This document shows positions 1 through 6,607 of a stretch of 10,254 nt of DNA, in pieces. The position numbers and the translations under genes are program-made. The stretch is from an uncultured Ruminococcus sp. (GTDB lineage Bacteria > Bacillota > Clostridia > Oscillospirales > Ruminococcaceae): contig UQEM01000091.1 of the NCBI GenBank assembly GCA_900540005.1, forward strand, positions 1 to 10,254, read 5' to 3'. The notes beneath the pieces are model-generated. The model saw only the letters and a list, made by a program, of their open reading frames with translations. It made no database searches and had not been told where the DNA came from. Numbering within the stretch: position 1 is the stretch's first letter; each line of letters starts with the position of its first letter.

Positions 1-24
1 GCGTCAGATGTGTATAAGAGACAG
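1..24 (+). other. Nextera read-1 adapter with Tn5 mosaic end (artefact)
   Basis: Bases 6-24 are the 19-bp Tn5 mosaic end (AGATGTGTATAAGAGACAG), preceded by GCGTC, which is the 3' part of the Illumina Nextera read-1 transposon adapter. This is library sequence, not genome. Biological sequence starts at base 25. The matching read-2 adapter closes the window at 10208. Confidence 0.98.
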
Positions 25-31
25 GAATCCG

Positions 32-54
32 CTAAAGGGTTAACAACCCTTTAG
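32..54 (-). terminator. Hairpin after hemW, candidate operon terminator
   Basis: Perfect 10-bp inverted repeat, CTAAAGGGTT (32-41) and AACCCTTTAG (45-54), around a 3-nt loop. It begins 29 nt beyond the hemW stop codon on the minus strand. There is no clear T-run after the stem in the hemW direction, so it may be an imperfect terminator or a stabilising 3' hairpin. GAATCC occurs directly on both sides (25-30 and 54-59). The adapter cuts off what lies further downstream. Confidence 0.5.
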
Positions 55-82
55 AATCCCATTATTAGTTGACAGACTGCTT

Positions 83-1177
83 TCAGAATATGATATAGCT
101 GATGACAGAATTTGACATGAGAAATCCGCTTGAAGTTAGTGCGACTCTCTCTCCGTCAAAGGTCACATATCCTGCATTTATGAGCGGTGGGAGCTTCTTT
201 TCGATATCGGCGCGGTGTTCGGGGACTTCCGAGAGAGCAAGTCCCTCTTTCAGACGCAGCCTAAGCATCGAGAACTCCTCAAATCCGCACGGAGATTCGT
301 CGGTTATTACAGTCGGTTGGATATCGGAGACAATGAACTCATCGGTGGTACATTCGGCTGCAAATCGCCTGCCGTTATTGCACGAGTGTGCGGACGGGCC
401 GATTCCGATATAGTCGCTGCATTTCCAATAGCGGCAGTTATGGCGGCTCTCAAAGCCTTTCTTGGCAAAGTTTGAGACTTCATACTGCTCAAAGCCGTGT
501 GATTCAAGTTCCTTTACCATTGTTTCGTACAGCTCCGCGGCTTCATCATCGGTCGGTAGCTGTCGCTTTATTTCGTCACAGTCGAACGGAGTGCCTGCCT
601 CGGTTTTGAGCAGATACGCCGAAACGTGTTGGATCGGCAGCGCAGAAAGCTCCTCAATGGAACGTTTCAGCGAACCGAGCGTCTGATTGGGGATAGCCGC
701 CATAAGGTCGCAGGAGATGTTTTCAAAGCCTGTATCATATGCGTCAAGAACTGCTTTTTTTGCGCGTTCCGCAGTATGCGCTCTGCCGAGAAATTTCAGT
801 TCCTCGTCGTTCATGGACTGAACGCCGATAGAAAGGCGGTTTATGCCGATTCCGCGGAATTCCGCAAGACGCTTGGGTGAGAGCGTTGAGGGATTAGCTT
901 CGAGCGTGATCTCAGTATCAGGAGCAATGCAAAAATTTTCGGCGGCACAACTCAGAATATCTCCGAGCTGAACCGCCGAAAGCAGCGAGGGAGTGCCTCC
1001 GCCGAAATAGATCGTGTCGGTAATGCGGCTTTTGTCGGAATAATAGCGCAGATTGCGCTTTACCGCGTCAACATAGCCTGCTGCATTCCTTGCCGAATAC
1101 GCACCCGAGTAAAACGCACAGTAAGCGCATTTTTTTGCGCAGAACGGTACATGAATGTAGAGTCCGAGAGTGCTCAT
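83..1177 (-). CDS. hemW: HemW, radical SAM heme chaperone (coproporphyrinogen III oxidase-like)
   Basis: 364-residue cytoplasmic radical SAM protein. HemW proteins bind a [4Fe-4S] cluster and S-adenosylmethionine and act as heme chaperones; they were long misannotated as oxygen-independent coproporphyrinogen oxidase. The N-terminus shows the cluster motif C13-x3-C17-x2-C20 in HVPFCAKKCAYC. It is followed by the SAM-binding GGGTPS at 59-64, TLEANPSTL at 91-99, RLSIGVQS at 114-121 and GRAH at 131-134. The YEVSNFAK...HNCRYW...GIGPSAHS stretch in the second half is typical of the HemW branch. Length is close to the usual 370-380, so the gene looks complete. Its ATG overlaps the TGA of the upstream small gene by 4 nt (ATGA), implying translational coupling. 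It is the last gene of the lepA operon seen here. lepA and hemW are neighbours in many Firmicutes. Confidence 0.95.
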   Translation of the reverse strand: MSTLGLYIHVPFCAKKCAYCAFYSGAYSARNAAGYVDAVKRNLRYYSDKSRITDTIYFGGGTPSLLSAVQLGDILSCAAENFCIAPDTEITLEANPSTLSPKRLAEFRGIGINRLSIGVQSMNDEELKFLGRAHTAERAKKAVLDAYDTGFENISCDLMAAIPNQTLGSLKRSIEELSALPIQHVSAYLLKTEAGTPFDCDEIKRQLPTDDEAAELYETMVKELESHGFEQYEVSNFAKKGFESRHNCRYWKCSDYIGIGPSAHSCNNGRRFAAECTTDEFIVSDIQPTVITDESPCGFEEFSMLRLRLKEGLALSEVPEHRADIEKKLPPLINAGYVTFDGERVALTSSGFLMSNSVISYIIF

Positions 1178-1509
1178 TTGTATTCTATCCTGATAGACGG
1201 TTCAAGCTTAAAGAAGAACGCATTTACGATTTTGGGAACTATGAACATTGAGAGAAGCAGTCCTGCAACCATGGGAACTTCATGGTAGTACATCCATGCG
1301 TTCTTTGTGCCGTTAAGGTAAATAACAATGACACAGATAAATGCGAGCAGGGAATAAACGGCATTAAAAATAGTTGCGCCCTTGCCGTTAACGCAGAGCT
1401 TGCCGCACTTCATGCACGGCTTGCCCCTTGAATTGAGCTGACCTGCCCATGCCTTAGTCCACGGGTTGAATGATTTTTCGCCGCAATGCGGACAAGTGTA
1501 GATACTCAT
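1174..1509 (-). CDS. Small zinc-ribbon membrane protein (two CxxC pairs, two TM helices)
   Basis: 111-residue protein of unknown function. An N-terminal zinc ribbon has C6-P-H-C9 and C32-M-K-C35, 22 residues apart, with a further Cys at 39. Two hydrophobic segments follow, at about 46-65 and 79-97, so the ribbon is probably on the cytoplasmic side of a two-helix hairpin. The layout resembles the small 'CxxC-20-CxxC' proteins of Firmicutes, for which no function is known; that assignment is from memory of the architecture. The start is supported by AGGA 8 nt before the ATG. Both ends overlap neighbours by 4 nt (ATGA with the upstream membrane protein and with hemW), so it is surely translated as part of the operon. 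Any link to heme, cluster or ribosome function is guesswork from position only. Confidence 0.8.
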   Translation of the reverse strand: MSIYTCPHCGEKSFNPWTKAWAGQLNSRGKPCMKCGKLCVNGKGATIFNAVYSLLAFICVIVIYLNGTKNAWMYYHEVPMVAGLLLSMFIVPKIVNAFFFKLEPSIRIEYK

Positions 1510-1904
1510 TGTGATTGTCCTTTCGTTGTTTCCGTGATGATCTTTGCCTCGGGGAGCTCACCGCAGAGAGTTTCATTTATTGGAGTAAGTTTCTTTGATT
1601 TTTTTCTGTGGAAGAAAATGCTCAGGAAGTCCTCGGGGTGGAGAATGAACAGAGTAAGCAGCATTATCAGCAGAGCAGCCAGAACTTTCAGCGGTTCATC
1701 GTCTCCGACAGCGAGTGCGAATATTACTATAACGCCTGCCCATACGCAAAAGCTTGTCCTCGATATTGCGCGCAGACGTATCCTTATTTCGCGTAAAATT
1801 CTGCCGACTCCCTTGTATCCGGCAAAAATCGGCTCTGCTATGACGGTGACTGCGCTGAGGATAAGCACAACCGTCAGCAGAACAAGAATGATATAGTTTA
1901 ACAT
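1506..1904 (-). CDS. Small membrane protein between lepA and hemW, unknown function
   Basis: 132-residue hydrophobic protein that I do not recognise. It has three probable membrane segments, at about 3-23, 52-67 and 73-90. A basic stretch lies between the first two (RILREIRIRLRAISR, 35-49), followed after the third by a basic patch (RKKSKK, 100-105) and a polar tail. By the positive-inside rule the basic loop and the C-terminal tail should lie in the cytoplasm. The ATG is 9 nt after the lepA stop, and that spacer has no purine-rich ribosome binding site, so translation probably depends on ribosomes finishing lepA. Its own stop overlaps the next start by 4 nt. The tight packing argues that it is a real gene. 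Confidence 0.75.
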   Translation of the reverse strand: MLNYIILVLLTVVLILSAVTVIAEPIFAGYKGVGRILREIRIRLRAISRTSFCVWAGVIVIFALAVGDDEPLKVLAALLIMLLTLFILHPEDFLSIFFHRKKSKKLTPINETLCGELPEAKIITETTKGQSQ

Positions 1905-1913
1905 GATAACTTT

Positions 1914-3716
1914 TTAGCTGTCGAGTTTGAGGACGCTCATGAACGCTTCCTGCGGCACTTCTACCGTACCGAGCTGACGCATTCTCTTTTTGCCCTCTTT
2001 CTGCTTTTCGAGAAGCTTCTTTTTACGCGTAATATCGCCGCCGTAGCATTTCGCAAGAACGTCCTTGCGCATTGCCTTAACGGTCTCACGGGCAATTATC
2101 TTGCCGCCGATCGCCGCCTGAATGGGAACTTCAAAAAGCTGGCGCGGAATGTTGTCTTTCAGTTTTTCAGCGATTTTACGCGCTCTGGTGTATGCGCTGT
2201 CCGCATGAACGATGAACGAGAGCGCATCAACGATATCGCCGTTGAGAAGAATATCAAGCTTGACGAGCTTTGACGGAACGTAGCCGAGCATTTCGTAGTC
2301 GAACGATGCATAGCCTTTGGTTCGCGACTTTAGCACGTCAAAGAAGTCGTAGACGATCTCATTCAGCGGAAGTTCATAATGCAGACTTACGCGCGTGTCA
2401 TCGAGGTACTGCATATCCTTGAAGATCCCGCGCCTGTCCTGACAAAGTTCCATGATGTTGCCGACAAATTCAGACGGAGCAAGAATATCTGCCTTGACCA
2501 TAGGTTCTTCGGCAATCTGTATGACAGCAGGGTCGGGATAATTGGTCGGGTTGTCGATATACTGAACCTCACCGTTCGTCAGCGTGACCTTGTAGATAAC
2601 AGACGGAGCGGTCGTGATTAGGTCGAGGTTGTACTCGCGTTCAAGGCGCTCCTGAATGATCTCCATGTGGAGAAGTCCGAGGAATCCGCAGCGGAATCCG
2701 AAACCGAGCGCAACCGATGTTTCAGGCTCGAATGAAAGTGAAGCGTCGTTGAGCTGAAGCTTTTCGAGAGCCTCGCGCAGATCGCCGTACTTTGCGCCGT
2801 CTGCCGGATAGATACCCGAGAATACCATGGGATTTACCTTGCGGTAGCCGGGGAGCGGTTCGTCACAGGGATCATCATTATTCGTTACGGTATCACCGAC
2901 ACGAGTGTCGCCGATACTCTTTATGGAAGCGGCAATATAGCCTACTTCGCCGGCTTCAAGAGAGCCGTTGTTTACGAGCGAATCGGCGTCCATAAAGCCT
3001 GCTTCAACAACGGTGAAAACTGCTCCCGTAGCCATAAGTCTGATGTTATCGCCGACCTTTACTCTGCCCTCCTTGACGCGGACGTAGATGATAACGCCCT
3101 TGTAGGAGTCATAGTAGCTGTCGAAAATAAGCGCTTTGAGCGGCTTTTCGGTGTCACCCTTGGGCGCAGGAATGTCGGTTACGACCTTTTCGAGAACTGC
3201 CTCGATGTTTGTGCCCATCTTCGCGGAAATTCTCGGAGCGTCCATAGCCGGGATTCCGATAACGTTTTCGACCTCGCTGCAAACTCTGTCGGGATCAGCG
3301 GAGGGAAGGTCAATCTTGTTTACAACAGGTACGACTTCGAGGTCATGCTCGATAGCAAGGTAGGTATTGGCGAGAGTCTGCGCCTCAATTCCCTGAGAAG
3401 CGTCAACGACAAGAATTGCTCCTTCGCAGGCCGCGAGAGAACGCGAGACTTCGTAGTTGAAGTCAACGTGACCGGGGGTGTCGATGAGGTTGAAAATGTA
3501 TGTTTCGCCGTCCTGAGCCTTGTATTTCAGGCGGACTGCACGAGCCTTTATCGTGATGCCTCTTTCACGCTCGATATCCATGTTGTCGAGAAGTTGATCT
3601 TCCATGTCGCGGATAGCAACGGTCTCGGTTTTTTCGAGAATTCGGTCGGCAAGGGTAGATTTGCCGTGGTCTATGTGAGCGATTATGCAGAAATTTCTGA
3701 TTTTATCGTTAGCCAA
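1914..3716 (-). CDS. lepA: LepA / elongation factor 4 (translational GTPase)
   Basis: 600-residue translational GTPase, full length for the family. LepA/EF4 binds the ribosome, is reported to back-translocate tRNAs under stress and affects initiation or ribosome biogenesis. All G motifs are visible: AHIDHGKST 13-21 (P-loop), RGIT 52-55, DTPGH 79-83, NKID 133-136 and SAK 164-166. The EF-G-like domains follow, and the LepA-specific C-terminal domain ends in the basic run [20 protein letters not shown] and [11 protein letters not shown]. The start codon is TTG. A strong GAGGTG site (3722-3727) lies 5 nt upstream, and an in-frame TGA 12 nt before the TTG rules out a longer protein. It is the first gene of a four-gene minus-strand operon ending with hemW. 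Confidence 0.98.
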   Translation of the reverse strand: MANDKIRNFCIIAHIDHGKSTLADRILEKTETVAIRDMEDQLLDNMDIERERGITIKARAVRLKYKAQDGETYIFNLIDTPGHVDFNYEVSRSLAACEGAILVVDASQGIEAQTLANTYLAIEHDLEVVPVVNKIDLPSADPDRVCSEVENVIGIPAMDAPRISAKMGTNIEAVLEKVVTDIPAPKGDTEKPLKALIFDSYYDSYKGVIIYVRVKEGRVKVGDNIRLMATGAVFTVVEAGFMDADSLVNNGSLEAGEVGYIAASIKSIGDTRVGDTVTNNDDPCDEPLPGYRKVNPMVFSGIYPADGAKYGDLREALEKLQLNDASLSFEPETSVALGFGFRCGFLGLLHMEIIQERLEREYNLDLITTAPSVIYKVTLTNGEVQYIDNPTNYPDPAVIQIAEEPMVKADILAPSEFVGNIMELCQDRRGIFKDMQYLDDTRVSLHYELPLNEIVYDFFDVLKSRTKGYASFDYEMLGYVPSKLVKLDILLNGDIVDALSFIVHADSAYTRARKIAEKLKDNIPRQLFEVPIQAAIGGKIIARETVKAMRKDVLAKCYGGDITRKKKLLEKQKEGKKRMRQLGTVEVPQEAFMSVLKLDS

Positions 3717-3721
3717 GTGAA

Positions 3722-3727
3722 CACCTC
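3722..3727 (-). promoter_or_regulatory. Ribosome binding site fixing the TTG start of lepA
   Basis: GAGGTG on the minus strand, 5 nt before TTG at 3716-3714. The upstream in-frame TGA and the conserved N-terminus ([16 protein letters not shown]) leave TTG as the only reasonable start. Confidence 0.85.
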
Positions 3728-3748
3728 ATTTAATAATATTCCATAATA

Positions 3749-3777
3749 AGTATAGCATAAAGCCTTAAAAAAATCAA
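3749..3777 (-). promoter_or_regulatory. Sigma-A promoter of the lepA operon
   Basis: On the minus strand TTGATT (3777-3772), a 17-nt spacer and TATACT (3754-3749), with TGC just before the -10 (extended -10). Transcription would start around 3743, giving a leader of about 27 nt before the TTG. It lies back to back with the GH130 promoter; the two -35 boxes are 23 nt apart. Confidence 0.8.
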
Positions 3778-3800
3778 CAGCAGCCGAAGAAAAACTTTTC

Positions 3801-3829
3801 TTGACCTAACTGCAAAGTTATGGTATAAT
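3801..3829 (+). promoter_or_regulatory. Sigma-A promoter of the GH130 gene
   Basis: TTGACC (3801-3806), exactly 17 nt, then a consensus TATAAT (3824-3829) preceded by TGG (extended -10). Expected start of transcription is about 3836. This is the best promoter in the window, so control by the inverted repeat downstream would make sense. Confidence 0.85.
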
Positions 3830-3846
3830 TAACTTAAGATTAAAAA

Positions 3847-3871
3847 GCTTAAATTATTTGATAATTTAAGC
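3847..3871 (+). promoter_or_regulatory. 25-bp perfect inverted repeat in the GH130 leader, candidate operator
   Basis: GCTTAAATTAT (3847-3857), a TTG spacer, and ATAATTTAAGC (3861-3871) form 11-bp perfect arms. It covers about +11 to +35 of the predicted transcript and stops just before the ribosome binding site (GGAG, 3877-3880, 6 nt from ATG). The position suits a dimeric repressor operator that blocks transcription. As RNA it would be an A-U-rich hairpin next to the ribosome binding site. The regulator is not in the window. Confidence 0.6.
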
Positions 3872-3886
3872 AGAACGGAGTAAATT

Positions 3887-4906
3887 ATGTCAGAAATCAA
3901 GATCATAGGCAGCGCTCTGCCTGATATGCCTTGGCAGTACAAACCCTCGGACTGCATGGCACCTGTGTGGCGGTACAGCGAGAACCCTATCATAAACCGC
4001 AATCCTCTGCCCGATGTTGCGCGGATCTTCAACAGCGCGGTCGCACCTTACGGTGACAGCTATATCGGAGTTTTCCGCGGCGAACAGCACAACGGAGTTC
4101 CGCATATCTATCTTGGCAGGAGCAAAGACGCGATACACTGGGAGTTTGACCACGAAAAGATCCCTTTTACCGATGAAAACGGCGAGCCTTTCATGCCACT
4201 CTATGCATACGATCCGCGGCTTGTGAAAATTGACGGCGTATACTATATAATGTGGTGTCAGGACGCGTTCGGCCCGACTATCGGAATGGCGAAAACCACC
4301 GATTTCAAGATATTTACCCGTCTTGAAAATCCCTTTCTTCCGTACAACCGCAATGCTGTCCTGTTCCCGAGAAAGATAAACGGCAATTTTGTAATGCTTT
4401 CGCGCCCGTGCGATACGGGACATACTGCATTTGGCGAGATATATCTCTCCGAGAGCCGCGACATGGAATTCTGGGGACGTCATCGCCATGTAATGGGCAA
4501 ATCCGACAGTTGGTGGGAAGGTCTGAAGATCGGCGGCGGAGCGCCTCCCATAGAGACTGACAAGGGCTGGCTCATGCTCTATCACGGCGTTGTCAACACC
4601 TGCAACGGCTATGTTTACAGCATAGGCGCGGCGATCCTCGATATCAACGAGCCTTCAAAAGTGCTTCACCGCTGTGAAAACTATATCCTCACTCCCGAGG
4701 AATGGTATGAGGAGCGCGGCTTTGTGCCGAATGTCTGCTTTCCGTGCGCAACGCTCCATGATGCGGAAACGGGCAGGATCGCGATCTATTACGGCTGTGC
4801 GGACAGTTATGTCGGAGTTGCTTTCACGACGATAGGCGAGCTTTACGACTATATTCTTGCGCATGACAAGCTTATGCCCGAGGACGACAAAGTGGGAAAG
4901 AGATAA
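3887..4906 (+). CDS. GH130 beta-1,4-mannoside phosphorylase (mannooligosaccharide phosphorylase type)
   Basis: 339-residue cytoplasmic protein of glycoside hydrolase family 130. These are inverting phosphorylases that cleave terminal beta-mannosides with inorganic phosphate, giving alpha-mannose 1-phosphate. Length and pattern fit subfamily GH130_2, which includes the Ruminococcus albus mannooligosaccharide phosphorylase, rather than the longer mannosylglucose phosphorylases. A five-bladed propeller is expected. Visible family marks are VWRYSENPII (27-36), FNSAV (48-52), the AYDPR box with the probable general acid D109, the phosphate-binding basic residues R155 and R162 (RNAVLFPR) and R173, the WWEGLKIGGGAPPI segment (209-222), and H233 in LYHG. 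There is no signal peptide, so its substrate must be imported as short oligosaccharides. It stands alone between its own promoter and terminator; no transporter or mannanase is nearby. The exact substrate (mannobiose, longer mannan, or N-glycan core) is not decidable here. Confidence 0.9.
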   Translation: MSEIKIIGSALPDMPWQYKPSDCMAPVWRYSENPIINRNPLPDVARIFNSAVAPYGDSYIGVFRGEQHNGVPHIYLGRSKDAIHWEFDHEKIPFTDENGEPFMPLYAYDPRLVKIDGVYYIMWCQDAFGPTIGMAKTTDFKIFTRLENPFLPYNRNAVLFPRKINGNFVMLSRPCDTGHTAFGEIYLSESRDMEFWGRHRHVMGKSDSWWEGLKIGGGAPPIETDKGWLMLYHGVVNTCNGYVYSIGAAILDINEPSKVLHRCENYILTPEEWYEERGFVPNVCFPCATLHDAETGRIAIYYGCADSYVGVAFTTIGELYDYILAHDKLMPEDDKVGKR

Positions 4907-4926
4907 TCAACTGTAATACGTTCTTG

Positions 4927-4953
4927 AAAAACAGTCCTGCGGGACTGTTTTTT
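4927..4953 (+). terminator. Rho-independent terminator after the GH130 gene
   Basis: 11-bp stem, 4927-4937 with 4942-4952 (core ACAGTCC/GGACTGT), TGCG loop and a run of T to 4953. It starts 20 nt after the stop codon. The A-run before the stem means it could also work on the other strand. Confidence 0.9.
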
Positions 4954-4959
4954 ATTAAG

Positions 4960-5038
4960 AGCCTGTTCAGCATTTTTTTCCTTGTCACTTACAAAATAAT
5001 GCTCGAAGATCCGCACATTAAAAGATACTGAACAGGCT
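4960..5038 (-). repeat. ~80-bp miniature element, copy A, with terminal inverted repeats
   Basis: The ends AGCCTGTTCAG (4960-4970) and CTGAACAGGCT (5028-5038) are perfect 11-bp inverted repeats. Extending inward, the arms still agree at 14 of 16 from CTGTTCAG onward. The right part (5005-5035), read on the minus strand, matches 9209-9239 at 30 of 31 bases, so this is a dispersed repeat. It carries no reading frame of note. It sits just behind the GH130 terminator and in front of the galactokinase promoter. It could be a MITE-like element or an extragenic palindrome family; no target-site duplication is obvious. Confidence 0.75.
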
Positions 5039-5072
5039 GTGAGAAAATCGTATAGCTTTTTTGACGCTTATC

Positions 5073-5086
5073 TGCTATAATATAAT
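5073..5086 (+). promoter_or_regulatory. Candidate extended -10 promoter of galK
   Basis: TGC-TATAAT at 5073-5081 is a consensus extended -10, and a second overlapping TATAAT lies at 5081-5086. TTGACG at 5061-5066 is too close for a normal -35 (9 nt to the first -10, 14 nt to the second), so the extended -10 probably carries the promoter. It begins 35 nt after the end of repeat copy A. Confidence 0.6.
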
Positions 5087-5089
5087 TAA

Positions 5090-5158
5090 GGCAACGCCGC
5101 ACAGAGCTTTAGGGAAAGATATGCAGTTGCCCGAAAAAGCCTGTTCAGGCTGTGATAA
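5090..5158 (+). promoter_or_regulatory. Structured galK leader, including a fused-end remnant of the repeat
   Basis: The predicted transcript begins near 5088. GGCAAC (5090-5095) can pair with GTTGCC (5126-5131), closing a 30-nt interior. This is followed by the near-palindrome AGCCTGTTCAGGCT (5138-5151). The latter looks like the outer 11 bases of the repeat's left end joined to its right end, and the bases after it (GGCTGTGATAAAA) resemble those after copy A (GGCTGTGAGAAAA). It does not match a riboswitch class that I know. Confidence 0.4.
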
Positions 5159-5178
5159 AACATGGAATGGAGAAACAC

Positions 5179-6483
5179 ATGAATATATCTGAACTTGTAA
5201 ATGCAATTTCTAACGGCGCGCTTGACGAGCGCTTCAGGGAACTTTACGGCAGCTCTGAGCGTACTCTGCTTCGTCAGAGAGCGCGTTACCTCAGCGCTGC
5301 TGAGAATTTTTCAAGGCTGTATCCCGAGCGTGGGGAGATACACGTCTTTTCAGCTCCCGGCAGAACAGAGATCGGTGGAAACCACACCGATCATCAGCAC
5401 GGCTGTGTACTTGCGGCGGCAGTAAATCTTGACGTTGTCGCAATCGTGGCTTTCCATGACGAGGGTGTTATCAGGCTAAAATCCGAGGGATATTCCGCAG
5501 ATACGATAGAACTCGGCAGCCTTGAAGCAGACCCCGGTGAAGCGGGAACTTCCGCGTCACTCATAAGGGGCGTGTGCGCAGGATTCGTGCAGGCTGGCGT
5601 TAAAATCGGCGGATTCGACGCTTATACCACCTCTGACGTTCTAAGCGGAAGCGGACTCTCATCTTCTGCGGCATTTGAAGTCTTGCTCGGAACGATAATT
5701 GATAAGCAGTACAACGGCGGCAGAGCAGGAGCGGTTGAGATCGCAAAAATTGGTCAGTTTGCCGAGAATAAGTACTTTGGCAAGGCAAGCGGACTTATGG
5801 ATCAGATGGTAAGTTCGGTCGGAGGGTTCGTTTACATTGATTTTAAAGAGCCTGCCGAACCTGAAATACGCTCTGTGGAGTTTGATTTTTCAGCCTCAGG
5901 CTATTCGCTTTGCATAACCGATACAAAGGGTAGTCACGCAGACCTTACACCCGATTATTCGGCAGTTTCGGCTGAGATGATGAGCGTTGCAAAGGCTCTC
6001 GGGAGCGAGGTTCTCCGTAATGCTGACGAGGAAGAATTTTACGCGAAGCTTCCAGAATTGCGCAAGGTCTGCACGGACAGGGCGCTGCTCAGAGCGGCGC
6101 ATTTCTTTGATGAAAACCGACGTGCAGGAGATGAGGCGGCGGCTCTTGAAAGCGGCAATACCGCGGAGTTTTTCAGACTTGTTGAGGAGTCGGGCGACTC
6201 GTCCTACAAGCTTTTGCAAAACCTCTATTCGTGCAGGAAACCGCAGGCGCAGGAAATTCCGCTCGCCATCATGCTCAGCAAGCGCTTTCTGAGCGGCTCG
6301 GGAGCTGTCCGCGTTCACGGCGGCGGTTTTGCAGGAACGATACAGGCGTTTGTTCCGAATTATCTCGCGGCGGATTATGCTGACGAGATGAACAGGGTAT
6401 TCGGCGAAAACAGTTGCTATGTCCTTACGGTGCGTCCCGTTGGCGGCTGTGAAATAACGATAGACGAAAAGACTGTCGGATAG
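5179..6483 (+). CDS. galK: Galactokinase, GHMP family (variant sugar-binding motif)
   Basis: 434-residue cytoplasmic GHMP kinase, expected to phosphorylate galactose with ATP to galactose 1-phosphate, the first Leloir step. The galactokinase signature is present as GRTEIGGNHTDHQHG (61-75), the ATP-binding GSGLSSSAA at 157-165, the catalytic-base motif GLMDQM with D208, and the third GHMP motif GGGFAGTIQAF at 381-391. In classical enzymes motif 1 reads GEHTDY with the Glu contacting the sugar O6; here it is GNHTDH, so Glu is Asn (residue 68). ATG 5179 is preferred because GGAG lies 6 nt upstream. An in-frame GTG at 5152 would add nine residues but overlaps the repeat remnant and lacks a good binding site. 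No galT or galE is nearby. N-acetylgalactosamine or another sugar is possible as substrate. Confidence 0.9.
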   Translation: MNISELVNAISNGALDERFRELYGSSERTLLRQRARYLSAAENFSRLYPERGEIHVFSAPGRTEIGGNHTDHQHGCVLAAAVNLDVVAIVAFHDEGVIRLKSEGYSADTIELGSLEADPGEAGTSASLIRGVCAGFVQAGVKIGGFDAYTTSDVLSGSGLSSSAAFEVLLGTIIDKQYNGGRAGAVEIAKIGQFAENKYFGKASGLMDQMVSSVGGFVYIDFKEPAEPEIRSVEFDFSASGYSLCITDTKGSHADLTPDYSAVSAEMMSVAKALGSEVLRNADEEEFYAKLPELRKVCTDRALLRAAHFFDENRRAGDEAAALESGNTAEFFRLVEESGDSSYKLLQNLYSCRKPQAQEIPLAIMLSKRFLSGSGAVRVHGGGFAGTIQAFVPNYLAADYADEMNRVFGENSCYVLTVRPVGGCEITIDEKTVG

Positions 6484-6537
6484 TGTTTCTGCAATAAAGC
6501 AGGATCCACAAACTGTTATACTGCACAAAAAGCACAA

Positions 6538-6547
6538 TCAACGTTGA
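6538..6547 (+). promoter_or_regulatory. 10-bp palindrome overlapping the mcrB -35
   Basis: TCAACGTTGA is a perfect palindrome whose right part overlaps the TTGACT -35. A looser pair, ACAATCAAC (6534-6542) and GTTGAATTGT (6553-6562), surrounds the -35. A repressor bound here would block the promoter. Short palindromes also arise by chance, so this is only a candidate. Confidence 0.35.
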
Positions 6548-6572
6548 CTTTTGTTGAATTGTATGGTACAAT
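6544..6572 (+). promoter_or_regulatory. Sigma-A promoter of the mcrBC operon
   Basis: TTGACT (6544-6549), 17 nt, TACAAT (6567-6572), with TGG before the -10 (extended -10). It has the same design as the GH130 promoter. Predicted transcription start is about 6579, giving a leader of about 29 nt. GAAAGG (6591-6596) precedes ATG 6608 by 11 nt, which is rather long. galK has no convincing terminator upstream, so read-through into mcrB is also possible. Confidence 0.8.
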
Positions 6573-6607
6573 TATAACGGGTTAAATATTGAAAGGCAGT
6601 CAGTACC

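Noticed and set aside
83..1177. Oxygen-independent coproporphyrinogen III oxidase (HemN)
   Set aside because: Length and the HNCRYW/GIGPSAHS pattern fit the HemW branch; HemN is longer.
3890..4585. 231-codon minus-strand open frame opposite the GH130 gene
   Set aside because: Fully antisense to a clear GH130 gene, arginine/histidine-rich low-meaning translation, no ribosome binding site; a shadow of codon bias.
5061..5081. TTGACG with TATAAT as a standard promoter for galK
   Set aside because: The spacer is only 9 nt (14 nt to the second -10), too short; the extended -10 is the better explanation.
5152..5178. GTG at 5152 as the start of galactokinase
   Set aside because: It gives a nine-residue extension from the repeat remnant with no good ribosome binding site; ATG 5179 has GGAG at 6 nt.
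5896..6537. 213-codon minus-strand open frame opposite galactokinase
   Set aside because: Antisense to conserved GHMP motifs and without recognisable family features.
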